The notes: generated by a model from the letters alone, not told the origin. Positions 25,910-35,630 are shown, counted from the first letter of the stretch. The stretch is 64,000 nt of DNA from an uncultured bacterium (GCA_905214725.1 CAJMNH010000008.1:42465-106464); one strand, 5' to 3'. Program-made: numbers and translations.

Positions 25910-26896
25910 TTACAGCGGCAATCTGATCTTGTTCACGGTGAACTCCATCTGTGAAATATCCCCCACAGCCTCTGGAATGCGGGAGTTGGTGAAATAGAGA
26001 TACCCGTCGTAAATCGCGAAGGAATCGGGCCAGCAAATATCGCCGCCCTCGGCCAATAATCTAATCTTCGTGCGGCCGGGCTTGAAATAGACGATCTCGT
26101 TCCGCTCCACATCTCCCATGTAGAGATACCCCCGCTGATCCATGATCATGCCGTCGGTGGCCGGAGTCCGCATTCGAAAGATCGTGCCCTCGTAAATCCT
26201 GCGGCTGATGAGTTGTCCGATCGGAATGCCGTAGAGCGTATATCCCGACAACGCATGGAAAAAGAGGATGCCCTGCCGCCGGTCGATGGCGATCCCGTCC
26301 GAATGAACCGTCGCGTCGTAACGCCTGCCGTCCGGCATCAGCCGGTCGGTTTCGGCTTCGGTATAGGGGTGGCGATCCAGCACACGGTAATTCTCGCCCG
26401 TCTCGATATCGACGACGATCAGCCCCGGAGCGCCCGAATCGGTCAGAAAGATCTTGCCCGTCAGTTCGTCCACGCGCAGATCGTTGACATAGGAGTCCGA
26501 ATGGACGGAGTCGGCCAGCCGCAGCGTCTTCACCCATCGGTCGCTCCGCAGATCGTAGATATAGATCGCCGGTATGTCGATGATCTCCCGCATCGAAGGG
26601 TTCTTCGTATCCAGCACATAGAGTATGCCTCGGTAAGCCACTACCGACTGCACGCAGACGAACCGGTCGGCGTCGATCGGTTCGCCGTTCTCCCAGCAGT
26701 TGGTCTGCGCGTCGGGATAGGGTTTATGGGAACCGTCGGCGAAGACTTCGGCGACGGAATAAGGCACGCCGTCACGCCAACGGGGGAAACAGACGAACAT
26801 CCTGCCCTTCTCGCAGATCGTGATACCCGTCGCTTGTATGCCCCGGAACGAGGTTACGGGAAGAATGCCGACGCGGTCGGCCACCATTGTTTTCAT
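25910..26896 (-). CDS. Major royal jelly/Yellow-family beta-propeller protein
   Basis: 328 residues from the ATG at 26896. The sequence follows the MRJP/Yellow pattern: FVCVQSVVAYRGILYVLDT, SYVNDLRVDELTGKIFLTDS and GLIVVDIETGENYRVLD, with beta-strand repeats typical of a six-bladed propeller. No clear signal peptide is present, so it may act in the cytoplasm. Bacterial members are often named L-dopachrome tautomerase-related or SMP-30-like without proven substrate. It converges with yjbQ and has a TATCTTTG box upstream at 26933-26926. Confidence 0.75.
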   Translation of the reverse strand: MKTMVADRVGILPVTSFRGIQATGITICEKGRMFVCFPRWRDGVPYSVAEVFADGSHKPYPDAQTNCWENGEPIDADRFVCVQSVVAYRGILYVLDTKNPSMREIIDIPAIYIYDLRSDRWVKTLRLADSVHSDSYVNDLRVDELTGKIFLTDSGAPGLIVVDIETGENYRVLDRHPYTEAETDRLMPDGRRYDATVHSDGIAIDRRQGILFFHALSGYTLYGIPIGQLISRRIYEGTIFRMRTPATDGMIMDQRGYLYMGDVERNEIVYFKPGRTKIRLLAEGGDICWPDSFAIYDGYLYFTNSRIPEAVGDISQMEFTVNKIRLPL

Positions 26897-27098
26897 AGCG
26901 GTCAATCGTTTTTATTCCGATACGGCAAAGATAATGCCTCACCGGAGCCGCTTCGCAACGAATCGTTTTCTCACAGGTTCCGCACGCACCCTGAGAAGAA
27001 GAGCATCCGAGGCATCAATCTTGCATATCGGATTGGGAATCATACGAATTTCGACCCGAAAAACGTTAAATAGATGCAAATCAAAAAAACATAAAGCT

Positions 27099-27605
27099 AT
27101 GGTAACGACAAAATTCAAAGGGATGCCGGTCCGCCTCTGCGGCAAATTCATCGAAAAAGGCGCTGCGGCCCCCGACTTCGAGTTGGTTAAAACCGATCTC
27201 GCCACGCTTACGCTAAGCAGTCTGAAAGGCAAGCGCGTCATTCTGAACATCTTCCCCAGCCTCGACACAGGCGTTTGCGCCATGTCGGTGCGCAAGTTCA
27301 ACCAATTGGCCGCCTCGCTACCCGATACGGTGGTGCTGGCCGTCTCGAAGGATCTTCCCTTCGCCCACGCGCGTTTCTGCACCACCGAAGGGATCGAGAA
27401 CGTCGTTCCGCTCTCGGATTTCCGCCGTTCGGATTTCGACGAAAGCTACGGCGTGCTGATGGCCGACGGACCGCTGAAAGGGCTGCTCGCCCGTTCGGTA
27501 GTGGTCATCGATCGGGAAGGGCGGGTCGTCTACACGGAACTCGTCCCCGAGATCACGCAGGAACCCGACTACGACCGCGCCGTGGAAGCGGCGGAAAAAG
27601 CCTGA
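27099..27605 (+). CDS. tpx: Thiol peroxidase Tpx
   Basis: 168 residues from the ATG at 27099; the frame extends upstream but only this start fits the family length. The peroxidatic Cys is C60 in LDTGVCAMSVRKFN and the resolving Cys is C94 in ARFCTTEGIENV, as in atypical 2-Cys Tpx. It reduces hydroperoxides with electrons from thioredoxin. It belongs to the group of oxidative-stress genes in this part of the window. Confidence 0.95.
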   Translation: MVTTKFKGMPVRLCGKFIEKGAAAPDFELVKTDLATLTLSSLKGKRVILNIFPSLDTGVCAMSVRKFNQLAASLPDTVVLAVSKDLPFAHARFCTTEGIENVVPLSDFRRSDFDESYGVLMADGPLKGLLARSVVVIDREGRVVYTELVPEITQEPDYDRAVEAAEKA

Positions 27606-27711
27606 ACGAAATACTTCGGGTGCGGTATGAAATGCCGGTAAAGCAAACGCAGCCGCCCTCGTCTTCCGCCGTTTCGGGCTGCCGGACGATCGGTTGAAAA
27701 TCGGAAAAGCT

Positions 27712-28581
27712 ATGAATACACCCCATCATACGGTAGCGCTTTGCGGCGCCACGGGATTTATCGGTTCCCACCTGCGCGACCATTTCAACGCAGCGGGCTA
27801 CCGCATCGTACCGCTGGGTCGGGAGTTTTTCACCGATTCCGCGGCCGGCCGGCTGGCGGATGCGCTCAGCGGATGCGACACGGCGGTCAACGTCGCGGGC
27901 GCCCCGATCGACCGTCGTTGGAGCAAAGCCTATAAACGCAAACTTTTCGACAGCCGTATCGGCACGACGCGACGGCTGGTCGCCGCCATGGAACGCACCG
28001 ATTCGATTCGCTGCTGGATCTGCGCATCGGCCGTCGGATACTACCCTTCGGAAGGATGTTTCGACGACACGGCGGATGCCGCGTCGGGCGACGACTTTCT
28101 GGCAGGACTCTGCCGCGATTGGGAGGCCGAAGCATACAAGGCTCCCGCAAGCATCCGTACATCGGTTACCCGTTTCGGCATCGTACTGGACGGTTACGGC
28201 GGCGCTTTCGAACGATTGGCCCTTCCCGCCAAACTGGGAACGGCCGTCGTTCCCGGCAATGGCCGCCAACCCTTTACATGGATCGACATCGAAGACCTTT
28301 GTCGGGCGATGACGCTGTTGATCGAGTCGCCCGAACTGGCGGGAACCTTCAACTTCGTCGCGCCGCAACACCTCTCGATGGAGGAGGCGGTATCGCTCGT
28401 TCGGCGCCACTACAAGGCATGGTTTCAGATACGGGTCTCCGCCCGCCTGCTGCGCCTGCTGCGGGGCGAAGCGGCCGATCTGCTGCTCAAAGGGCAATGC
28501 GCGCGGCCTCTGCGACTGCTCGACGCGGGATTCGAATTCCACACGCCCGAACTGCAACTCTTTCTGGAACGGCTGCGGTAA
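27712..28581 (+). CDS. TIGR01777-family NAD-dependent epimerase/SDR-like protein
   Basis: 289 residues from the ATG at 27712 (the in-frame TTG at 27694 is less likely). The N-terminal dinucleotide-binding motif GATGFIGSHL is clear, followed by the family signatures GAPIDRRWSKAYKR and FTWIDIEDLCRAM. The family (SDR39U1/YfcH) has no established substrate. A strong terminator follows within 21 bases. Confidence 0.85.
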   Translation: MNTPHHTVALCGATGFIGSHLRDHFNAAGYRIVPLGREFFTDSAAGRLADALSGCDTAVNVAGAPIDRRWSKAYKRKLFDSRIGTTRRLVAAMERTDSIRCWICASAVGYYPSEGCFDDTADAASGDDFLAGLCRDWEAEAYKAPASIRTSVTRFGIVLDGYGGAFERLALPAKLGTAVVPGNGRQPFTWIDIEDLCRAMTLLIESPELAGTFNFVAPQHLSMEEAVSLVRRHYKAWFQIRVSARLLRLLRGEAADLLLKGQCARPLRLLDAGFEFHTPELQLFLERLR

Positions 28582-28601
28582 ACGGCCCCTTACGATAAAA
28601 G

Positions 28602-28640
28602 AAAAAAGGAGCGGCATCTTGCGAGATGCCGCTCCTTTTT
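28602..28640. terminator. Bidirectional terminator between two convergent genes
   Basis: A perfect 13-bp stem (AGGAGCGGCATCT, loop TGCG, AGATGCCGCTCCT) flanked by an A-run and a T-run. It ends the epimerase gene to the right and the SOD-rubredoxin operon to the left. Confidence 0.85.
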
Positions 28641-28646
28641 CAGGGT

Positions 28647-28811
28647 TTATTCCTCCATCGGGCGGAACTTCTCTTTGGGCGCTCCGCATCGGGGGCAATG
28701 CCAGTCGGCGGGCAACTCCTCGAACGGCGTGCCCGGTGCGATTCCATGTTTCGGATCGCCCACGGCCGGATCGTAGATCCAACCGCAGACACTGCATTTG
28801 TACTTTTTCAT
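28647..28811 (-). CDS. Rubredoxin
   Basis: 54 residues starting MKKYKCSVCGWIYDPAVGD. The two CxxC knuckles (CSVCG and CPRCG) bind one iron. The length and the Gly/Pro/Asp-rich middle are standard. Rubredoxins pass electrons to rubrerythrins or superoxide reductases. It lies 22 bases behind the superoxide dismutase frame, pointing to a shared oxidative-stress transcript. Confidence 0.95.
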   Translation of the reverse strand: MKKYKCSVCGWIYDPAVGDPKHGIAPGTPFEELPADWHCPRCGAPKEKFRPMEE

Positions 28812-28833
28812 AAGGCTCTTCACTTTATTCGTT

Positions 28834-29937
28834 TTACAACCGGTCGGCCACCTTCTGCCAGTCGACCAACTCCCACCAGTTCTTCACGAAATCGGCACGG
28901 CGGTTACGGTAATCGATATAGTAGGCATGCTCCCACACGTCGAGCGTCAGCAGCGGTTTCAGGCCGCGCGTCATCGGATTGCCGGCGTTGGATTCCGCCG
29001 CGATCACCAGCTTGCCGTCGGGCTCCTGCGCCAGCCATGCCCAGCCCGAACCGAACAGCCCCACGGCAGCCTTCGTAAAGGCCTCCTTGAAGGCGTCGAC
29101 CGAACCGAAATCGCGCGCGAGCGCCGCCGCCAGCTTCTCGGGCATCGGCCGCTGGTCGGGCGTCAGCGTAAGAAAGAAGAAGGTGTGGTTCCACGTCTGA
29201 GCTGCATTGTTGAAGATGCCTCCGTCGGCCTTGCGAACGATCTCGTCGAGCGGCATCTCGGCGTAAGGCGTGTCGACGATCAACTTGTTGAGGTTGTCGA
29301 TGTAGGTTTGGAGATGCTTGCCGTAGTGATACTCGAAGGTCTCCTTGCTCATCTTCGGAGCAAGCGCTTCCAACTTGTAGGGAAGCTGGGGCAATGTGTG
29401 TTTCATAATCTGTTGATTTTTACTGTTTGACAATGAGTCGGTATTTGTTACTAAAACGGTTTGCATCGCGATTTTATTACATGGATTCTTCACAAGAATA
29501 TACCCGTTCAGATAGGTCGCGAAGAGAATCCACAACAGATAGGGAGCAAAGAGCCACGCCGCCGAAGGGGTCTTGCGCCGCACCCGACAGATATAGACGG
29601 CGACCAGCGCATCGAGCACGACGATGTCGATGAATCCCGCCAGCGGACTGCGCAGGTAAAAGAAAAAGACGCTCCACAGGAAATTGACGGCCAGTTGCAG
29701 GAACCACAGCGTCACGTAGCGTTTATCGCCGCGTTGAAGCACGCGTCCCAGCGAAAGGCCCATGCAGATGTAGATAATGCCCCACGCGATCGGAAAAACG
29801 ATATTGGGCGGCGTAAGCGCGGGTTTGTCCAGCAGAGGATACCACTGCGCGACGGATTCCGTCTGAAGGCTTCCCGCCACGAGACCCGCAATCAGGCAGA
29901 GCAGGACGGGAATCACGTAATAAACTGTCTTTTTCAT
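28834..29937 (-). CDS. TspO/MBR membrane protein fused in frame to Fe/Mn superoxide dismutase
   Basis: One open frame of 367 residues from the ATG at 29937. Residues 1-150 are a TspO/MBR protein with five transmembrane segments (KPALTPPNIVFPIAWGIIYI, then WFLQLAVNFLWS). About 25 residues that look like translated intergenic DNA follow. From M178 (ATG at 29406, MKHTLPQLPYKLEALAPKM) a complete 190-residue superoxide dismutase runs to the end, with metal ligands in EYHYGKH, WNHTFFF and DVWEHAYYIDY. A tandem TAATAA at 29479-29474 lies one frame away, where TspO would normally stop. SOD is probably also made from its own ATG. An indel, real or from sequencing, is the likely cause. Confidence 0.85.
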   Translation of the reverse strand: MKKTVYYVIPVLLCLIAGLVAGSLQTESVAQWYPLLDKPALTPPNIVFPIAWGIIYICMGLSLGRVLQRGDKRYVTLWFLQLAVNFLWSVFFFYLRSPLAGFIDIVVLDALVAVYICRVRRKTPSAAWLFAPYLLWILFATYLNGYILVKNPCNKIAMQTVLVTNTDSLSNSKNQQIMKHTLPQLPYKLEALAPKMSKETFEYHYGKHLQTYIDNLNKLIVDTPYAEMPLDEIVRKADGGIFNNAAQTWNHTFFFLTLTPDQRPMPEKLAAALARDFGSVDAFKEAFTKAAVGLFGSGWAWLAQEPDGKLVIAAESNAGNPMTRGLKPLLTLDVWEHAYYIDYRNRRADFVKNWWELVDWQKVADRL

Positions 29938-30120
29938 AGGACACGTGTTAAACTGCGACGAACAACCGTGCAAATATCAGGCGGATCGCACTTCCAAGTT
30001 AGGAAAAATTCGAATAGGTTGCTACGCTTTCGGAAAGAAAAAAATATCTGTCCGAATCGAATATCGGAAATAGTCCTATATTTGTGCCGTCCGTATCTTG
30101 GAAACGGCATCCGATAAACT

Positions 30121-31584
30121 ATGAACGACCTATTCCTGCTGGTGGATCACACCGACGACTGGAAACCCTACTGCGAAACGGACTCCCTGCTGACCGTCTC
30201 CGACTACCTCGAACACAAATACGACGGGAAACCGCGGCTGGTCGTCAATCTCAGCCGCGACTACTCCTATAACTCCTCAGGCTACTACGCCTCGCTGCTG
30301 GCGCAGGCGCGCGGACACAAAATCCTGCCGGGCGTCGAAACGCTCAACCGGCTGGAAGCAGGACAGGGCGTGCGCATGAGCATGGAGCTGCAACGCCTTT
30401 GCCATCAGTGGATCGTCCGCAACGACATCGAAGAGGGGGAGTGCTGGTATCTCACTATCTTTCTGGGCGCCTGCGCCGAAAAAGGATTGGAACGCATCGC
30501 CCGCTTCATCTTCGAGAACTACCCCGCGCCCCTGCTGCGCGTGGGCTTCAACACCGGCCGCCGCAACCAGATCGAATCGGTGCGGGCGCTCTCGCTCGAC
30601 GAACTGACCGACAGCGAGCAGGACACGTTCGCCGCGGCGCTCGACAATTTCAGCAAACGCGTCTGGCGGACGCGCTCGGTGAAACCCGCCCGTTACAGCA
30701 TGGCGATCCTCTACGACCCCGACGAGGAGTTTCCGCCCAGCGACAGGCAGGCGCTCCGGCGTTTCATGGAGGTCGCCAAACGGATGGGCGTGCACACCGA
30801 ACTGATTACCGAAGAGGACGGGCCGCGGCTGCTCGAATTCGACGCCCTGTTCATCCGCACCACCACGTCGCTCAACCACTACACCTACCGTTTCGCCCAA
30901 CGCGCCCGGCAGAACGGGCTGGTGGTGATCGACGACCCGCTCTCGATCATCCGCTGCACGAACAAGGTCTACCTGTGCGAACTCTTCCGCAAGGCCCGTA
31001 TTCCCGCGCCCGAATCGCTGCTGCTGTTCGGATCGGAGCGTTACACGTTCGAGGAGATCGGCGACCGTCTCGGCGCGCCCTTCGTCCTGAAAATTCCCGA
31101 CGGGTCGTTCTCGGTCGGAATGCACAAGGTCGCCGATCGGGATGAACTCCGAACGGCGCTCGACGAGATGTTCCGCCACTCGTCGGTCGTTCTGGCGCAG
31201 GAGTTCACCCCGACGGAATTCGACTGGCGCATCGGCATTCTCGACGGCGAACCGCTGTTCGCCTGCAAATACTTCATGGCCAAGGGCCACTGGCAGATCT
31301 ACAACCATGCCGTCACCGGCAAGAATCTCTGCGGCCCGTGGGAGACGATTCCCGTCTATAAAGTTCCGGCCAAAGTACGCGAAACGGCGCTCAAAGCCGC
31401 TGCGCTGATCGGCAAGGGATTGTACGGCGTCGATTTGAAGGTGGTCGACGGACGCCCCGTAGTCATCGAAATCAACGACAATCCCAGCATCGACCACGAG
31501 GTCGAAGACGAGGTGCTGGGCGACGAACTCTACTATCGCATCGTCAACTACTTCATCAACAAACTCAACCGCATGCATGTCTGA
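30121..31584 (+). CDS. RimK-type ATP-grasp ligase with RLAN N-terminal domain
   Basis: 487 residues. The N-terminal half matches the RLAN domain found before RimK-like ligases (LVVNLSRDYSYNSSGYYASL). The C-terminal half is an ATP-grasp fold: FVLKIPDGSFSVG nucleotide loop, AQEFTPTEFDWRIGILDGEP, and the metal-binding VIEINDNPS. Enzymes of this group join amino acids to peptides or proteins through an acyl phosphate. The next gene, a GNAT acetyltransferase, overlaps it by 8 bases; this pair is a known association in amidoligase clusters. The substrate is unknown. Confidence 0.88.
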   Translation: MNDLFLLVDHTDDWKPYCETDSLLTVSDYLEHKYDGKPRLVVNLSRDYSYNSSGYYASLLAQARGHKILPGVETLNRLEAGQGVRMSMELQRLCHQWIVRNDIEEGECWYLTIFLGACAEKGLERIARFIFENYPAPLLRVGFNTGRRNQIESVRALSLDELTDSEQDTFAAALDNFSKRVWRTRSVKPARYSMAILYDPDEEFPPSDRQALRRFMEVAKRMGVHTELITEEDGPRLLEFDALFIRTTTSLNHYTYRFAQRARQNGLVVIDDPLSIIRCTNKVYLCELFRKARIPAPESLLLFGSERYTFEEIGDRLGAPFVLKIPDGSFSVGMHKVADRDELRTALDEMFRHSSVVLAQEFTPTEFDWRIGILDGEPLFACKYFMAKGHWQIYNHAVTGKNLCGPWETIPVYKVPAKVRETALKAAALIGKGLYGVDLKVVDGRPVVIEINDNPSIDHEVEDEVLGDELYYRIVNYFINKLNRMHV

Positions 31585-32056
31585 CACGACGCATTTCACC
31601 GACACAGACTCCGTCGTCATCGGTCCCGCCGCCGCGGACGATCTCGATGCGATCGTCCGCATCGAACAGCGGTGCTTCGCCGACGACGCCTTTTCGCGTC
31701 GCGAACTGGGTTATCTCATCGGCTGCGCCAACGGTTTTTTCTTCGTGGCGCGCTGCGACGGCGGCATCGCGGGCTACGTCGCGCTGCTGCGCCGCAGGGG
31801 ATGCGCCCATCTGCGCATCTATTCGATCGCCGTCGATCCCGATTGCAGGGGCCGCGGCATCGGCGCCCTGCTGCTCGACCACAGCTTCGCCTGCGCCCGT
31901 GAAGAGGGATTGCAACGCCTCTCGCTGGAAGTGCGCACGGACAACGAAGCGGCGCTGCGCCTCTACGAATCGCGCGGATTTCGCCGCACGGCGCTCCTGC
32001 ACGGCTACTACGCCCCCGAAGCCGACGCATGGCGCATGCGCTGCGACTTGGAATAG
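31577..32056 (+). CDS. GNAT-family N-acetyltransferase
   Basis: 159 residues. The acetyl-CoA binding motif A is IAVDPDCRGRGIGALLLDH, followed by LEVRTDNEAALRLYESRGF. The form resembles RimI-type N-alpha-acetyltransferases. It overlaps the RimK-like gene and is probably coupled to it, so it may acetylate the product of that ligase. Confidence 0.9.
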   Translation: MSDTTHFTDTDSVVIGPAAADDLDAIVRIEQRCFADDAFSRRELGYLIGCANGFFFVARCDGGIAGYVALLRRRGCAHLRIYSIAVDPDCRGRGIGALLLDHSFACAREEGLQRLSLEVRTDNEAALRLYESRGFRRTALLHGYYAPEADAWRMRCDLE

Positions 32057-32119
32057 AGCGAGTGCGGACTTCGCCGGTCACGGGTTCCGGCATCGGGGAC
32101 TTTTCTCCCGTTTTTTTAC

Positions 32120-32127
32120 TACATTTG
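32120..32127 (+). promoter_or_regulatory. -7 box of the TonB-dependent receptor gene
   Basis: TACATTTG fits the -7 consensus and lies 36 bases before the chosen ATG. The -33 element is weak. Confidence 0.45.
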
Positions 32128-32163
32128 TAATCAGAGGCACGGAGCGTGCGCTACAATGAAAAC

Positions 32164-34539
32164 ATGGGGAAACGATTACTGATACTTCTGCTGTTGGCGG
32201 GATGTCATCTGACGGGGCACACAGCCGAGAGCTACACGCTGCGGGGACGCGTCATCGATCGTCTCTCGCGCCGTCCGATCGCCTACGCCGCCGTGGTCTT
32301 GGACGGACAGGGCGACAAAGGGAGTTCGACCGATTCGACGGGGCGGTTCGTCATCGAGCGCGTCCGCCCGGGCATCTACCGGCTGGCCGCCTCCTGCATC
32401 GGCTATCGGAGCGCGCTCACGCCCGAATACGTCGTCTCGGCCGCCACGCCCTTCATCGAGATCGAACTGACGGAAGACGCCGCGCAGCTCGACGCCGTGA
32501 CGGTCACCCCCACGCCGTTCCGCCGCACGGCCGAGAGTCCCGTCGGGTTGCAGGTGATCGGCCTGCGCGAGATCGAAAAGAGCCCGGGCGCCAACCGCGA
32601 CGTCTCGCGCATCGTCCGCTCCTACCCGGGCGTATCGTTCTCGCCCGTCGGCTACCGCAACGATCTCATCGTGCGCGGCGGCGGCCCGTCGGAAAACGTC
32701 TTCTACATGGACGGCATCGAGATTCCCAACATCAACCACTTCGCCACGCAAGGCGCTTCGGGCGGTCCGGTAAGCATCGTCAACGCCGATCTGGTGCGCG
32801 AGATCAGCTTTTACACCGGCGCTTTTCCCGCCGACCGAGCCGGAGCGCTCAGTTCGGTGCTGGATTTCCGCCTGCGGGACGGCGATCCCGAAAAACAGGC
32901 TTTCAAGGCGACGCTCGGCGCCTCGGAGGTGGCGTTCAGCGGCAGCGGCCACCTCTCGGAGCGGACTACCTACCTCTTCTCCGTGCGCCAGTCCTACCTG
33001 CAACTGCTCTTCAAGCTGCTGGGACTCCCCTTCCTGCCCAACTACATCGACGCGCAGGCGAAGGTTAAAACCCGCCTCTCGCCGCACGACGAACTGACCG
33101 TGATGGGACTCACCGGCATCGACAACATGCGGCTCAACACCGACGAAAAGGGCGAGGAGGCCGAATACCTGCTCGGCTACCTGCCCCGCATCCGGCAGGA
33201 GACCTTCACCGTGGGCGCCGTCTACCGCCACTATGCCGGACGGCACACGCAGACGATCGCCCTGAGTCACAACTACCTCAACAACCGCAATCTGAAATAC
33301 CGCAACAACGACGCTTCGAGCGAGGAGAACCTGATGCTGCGGCTGCGCTCCGTCGAACAGAAGACGACGCTGCGGGGCGAAAACCGCTCGTGGCTCGGAC
33401 GATGGACGCTCGGCGAAGGCGTCGAACTGAACTACCGCCGCTACACCAACCGCACGCTGCAACGGCTCTACGGCCGTGAAGCGGAACTCTCCGACTACGA
33501 CGCCCGACTCGGCATCGCAGGCTGGGGCCTCTTCTTCACGGCCGCCTACGCATCGCAGGACAATCGATTTACCGCTTCGGCGGGACTGCGGGCCGATGGC
33601 TGCGACTACTCGGCGCGCATGCGGCAGTTCTGGCGGCAGCTCTCGCCGCGTCTTTCGTTTGCCTACGCGCTGAGCGACGCATGGTCGCTCAAAGGCAGCG
33701 CCGGCATCTACTGCCAATTACCGCCTCTGACGGCGCTCGGATTTCGGGACAACGACGCGACATGGGTCAACCGCGGACTGCGGTACATGCAGGTAGCGGC
33801 TGCGAGCGCAGGAGCCGACTGGCGGCTGCGCGACCGGCTGATCGTCTCGCTCGAAGGCTTCTGGAAAGGCTACGACCGCATTCCCCTCTCGCTCGCCGAC
33901 GGCATTCCGCTCGCCTGCAAGGGCGACGACTACGGCACAGTGGGCAACGAACCGCTCGTCCCGTCGGCCGAAGGACGCGCCTACGGCGTCGAACTGACGG
34001 CCCGCTGGCAGATTCCGGGTAAGGTCAATCTGGTCGGTTCGGCGACGCTTTTCCGCAGCGAGTACCGCGACGGCGAAGGGGCATACGTCGCCTCGGCTTG
34101 GGACAACCGCTATGTGGTCAACCTGAGCGGCACTTACGACCTGCCCCGCGCATGGAGCGTCGGAGCCCGCGTGAGCTGGATCGGCGGGGCGCCTTACACG
34201 CCTTACGACGCGGAAAAGTCGGCGCTCGTCGCGGCATGGGACGCGCAGGGACGTCCCTGCTACGACTACGCGCGTTACAACACGGAGCGACTTCCGGCGT
34301 TCGGACAGATCGACGTGCGCGTCGACAAAACCTTCTATTTCAGCCGCTGCATGCTGGGGCTCTACATCGACCTGCAAAACGTGACGGCGAGCAAGCTCGA
34401 CCGCCCCGACGTGTTGGTGTCGACGGGCGTCGTAGAAAATCCGGCAGCGCCCGCCGATCAGCAACGCTATCGTATGAAACAGATCGGTCAATCGAGCGGG
34501 ACGCTGATCCCGACGCTCGGCGTGACCGTCGAATTTTAA
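32164..34539 (+). CDS. TonB-dependent outer-membrane receptor with carboxypeptidase-like N-domain
   Basis: 791 residues from the ATG at 32164; the frame also allows a GTG 18 bases earlier. A signal peptide with a lipobox-like LLAGC is followed by a CarboxypepD_reg-like domain (GRVIDRLSRRPIAYAAVVLD). The plug domain has IVRSYPGVSFSPVGYRNDLI and VFYMDGIEIPN, and a 22-strand barrel makes up the rest. It takes up an unknown ligand with energy from TonB. No SusD partner follows; corA comes after 11 bases instead, so the ligand may be a metal chelate rather than a glycan. Confidence 0.88.
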   Translation: MGKRLLILLLLAGCHLTGHTAESYTLRGRVIDRLSRRPIAYAAVVLDGQGDKGSSTDSTGRFVIERVRPGIYRLAASCIGYRSALTPEYVVSAATPFIEIELTEDAAQLDAVTVTPTPFRRTAESPVGLQVIGLREIEKSPGANRDVSRIVRSYPGVSFSPVGYRNDLIVRGGGPSENVFYMDGIEIPNINHFATQGASGGPVSIVNADLVREISFYTGAFPADRAGALSSVLDFRLRDGDPEKQAFKATLGASEVAFSGSGHLSERTTYLFSVRQSYLQLLFKLLGLPFLPNYIDAQAKVKTRLSPHDELTVMGLTGIDNMRLNTDEKGEEAEYLLGYLPRIRQETFTVGAVYRHYAGRHTQTIALSHNYLNNRNLKYRNNDASSEENLMLRLRSVEQKTTLRGENRSWLGRWTLGEGVELNYRRYTNRTLQRLYGREAELSDYDARLGIAGWGLFFTAAYASQDNRFTASAGLRADGCDYSARMRQFWRQLSPRLSFAYALSDAWSLKGSAGIYCQLPPLTALGFRDNDATWVNRGLRYMQVAAASAGADWRLRDRLIVSLEGFWKGYDRIPLSLADGIPLACKGDDYGTVGNEPLVPSAEGRAYGVELTARWQIPGKVNLVGSATLFRSEYRDGEGAYVASAWDNRYVVNLSGTYDLPRAWSVGARVSWIGGAPYTPYDAEKSALVAAWDAQGRPCYDYARYNTERLPAFGQIDVRVDKTFYFSRCMLGLYIDLQNVTASKLDRPDVLVSTGVVENPAAPADQQRYRMKQIGQSSGTLIPTLGVTVEF

Positions 34540-34549
34540 CTCCGCAACC

Positions 34550-35569
34550 ATGAGAAACAACCTGCTCAGCGAAAAACTGGTCTACACGGGCGACACCCGC
34601 ACCCCGACCCACCTCCATCTGGTGCGCTACACGCCGGACGAGGTACACGAATACTCCGCCGACGAAGTGGCGAAACTCGAACCTCAGTTCTCCGAAAAAG
34701 GGATGATCTGGCTTCAGGTTCACGGTCTGAAGGAGACCGAAACCGTACGGCAGGTATGCGACCGCTTCGGCATCGACTTTCTGGTGATGCAGGATATCCT
34801 CAACGCCGACCATCCGACCAAAGTCGAGGAGCACGAACACTATATGCTCGTGGTGGCGAAGTTTTTCCGCGGCGAAGAGGACTTGCAGGTATGTCTGGTG
34901 CAGGGAGCCGATTTCGTGCTGACCTTCATCGAGAGCGAGAGCACGCTTTTCGACGACATTCCGCAGGCGATTAGGGACAATGTGCTGAAATTCCGCTCCC
35001 GACCGTCGGACTATCTGCTCAGCGTGCTGCTCAACAGCATAACGGTCAACTACACGACGCTGATCACCAAACTGGACGACGATCTCGACGAGCTGGAGAC
35101 CGACCTGCTCTCGACGACCGACTGCCGCGATACGGGCGGACAGATTCAGGAACTCCGTCACCGCTATCTCCAACTCAAACAGGCGGCCCTGCCGCTGCGC
35201 GACCAGTACGCCAAACTGCTGCACTCCGATTCGGAATTGCTGCACCGCAACATACGGCCCTTCTTCAACGACGTGAACGACCACCTGCAATACGTCGTGC
35301 AGCAGATCGACCTCTGCCGCGAAACGCTCTCGTCGCTCGTCGATCTCTACATCTCGAACAACGACTTGCGTATGAACGCCATCATGAAGCGGCTGACGAT
35401 CGTCTCGACGATCTTCATCCCGCTCACCTTTCTCGTGGGCGTCTGGGGTATGAATTTTCGCATGATGCCCGAACTGGAGTGGGAATACGGCTACCTTGCG
35501 GCTTGGGTCGTAATGCTGCTGATCGGCATCTTCGTTTACCTCTTTTTCCGCAAAAAAGAGTGGCGCTGA
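34550..35569 (+). CDS. corA: CorA-family magnesium transporter
   Basis: 339 residues. The N-terminal cytoplasmic domain is followed by two C-terminal transmembrane helices; the first ends in the diagnostic GMN (FLVGVWGMNF) and the second is YLAAWVVMLLIGIFVYLFF, ending in a basic tail. It forms pentameric channels for Mg2+ and perhaps Co2+/Ni2+. It follows the TonB-dependent receptor closely and may share its transcript. Confidence 0.93.
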   Translation: MRNNLLSEKLVYTGDTRTPTHLHLVRYTPDEVHEYSADEVAKLEPQFSEKGMIWLQVHGLKETETVRQVCDRFGIDFLVMQDILNADHPTKVEEHEHYMLVVAKFFRGEEDLQVCLVQGADFVLTFIESESTLFDDIPQAIRDNVLKFRSRPSDYLLSVLLNSITVNYTTLITKLDDDLDELETDLLSTTDCRDTGGQIQELRHRYLQLKQAALPLRDQYAKLLHSDSELLHRNIRPFFNDVNDHLQYVVQQIDLCRETLSSLVDLYISNNDLRMNAIMKRLTIVSTIFIPLTFLVGVWGMNFRMMPELEWEYGYLAAWVVMLLIGIFVYLFFRKKEWR

Positions 35570-35630
35570 TCCCTCCCGTCACATCGGATTTCCTATGAAC
35601 TCACTGCGGCCTGTAAATTGCATGACGCAA

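Noticed and set aside
32164..34539. SusC-type glycan receptor
   Set aside because: No SusD-like gene follows and the protein is shorter than SusC; a general TonB-dependent receptor is the safer call.
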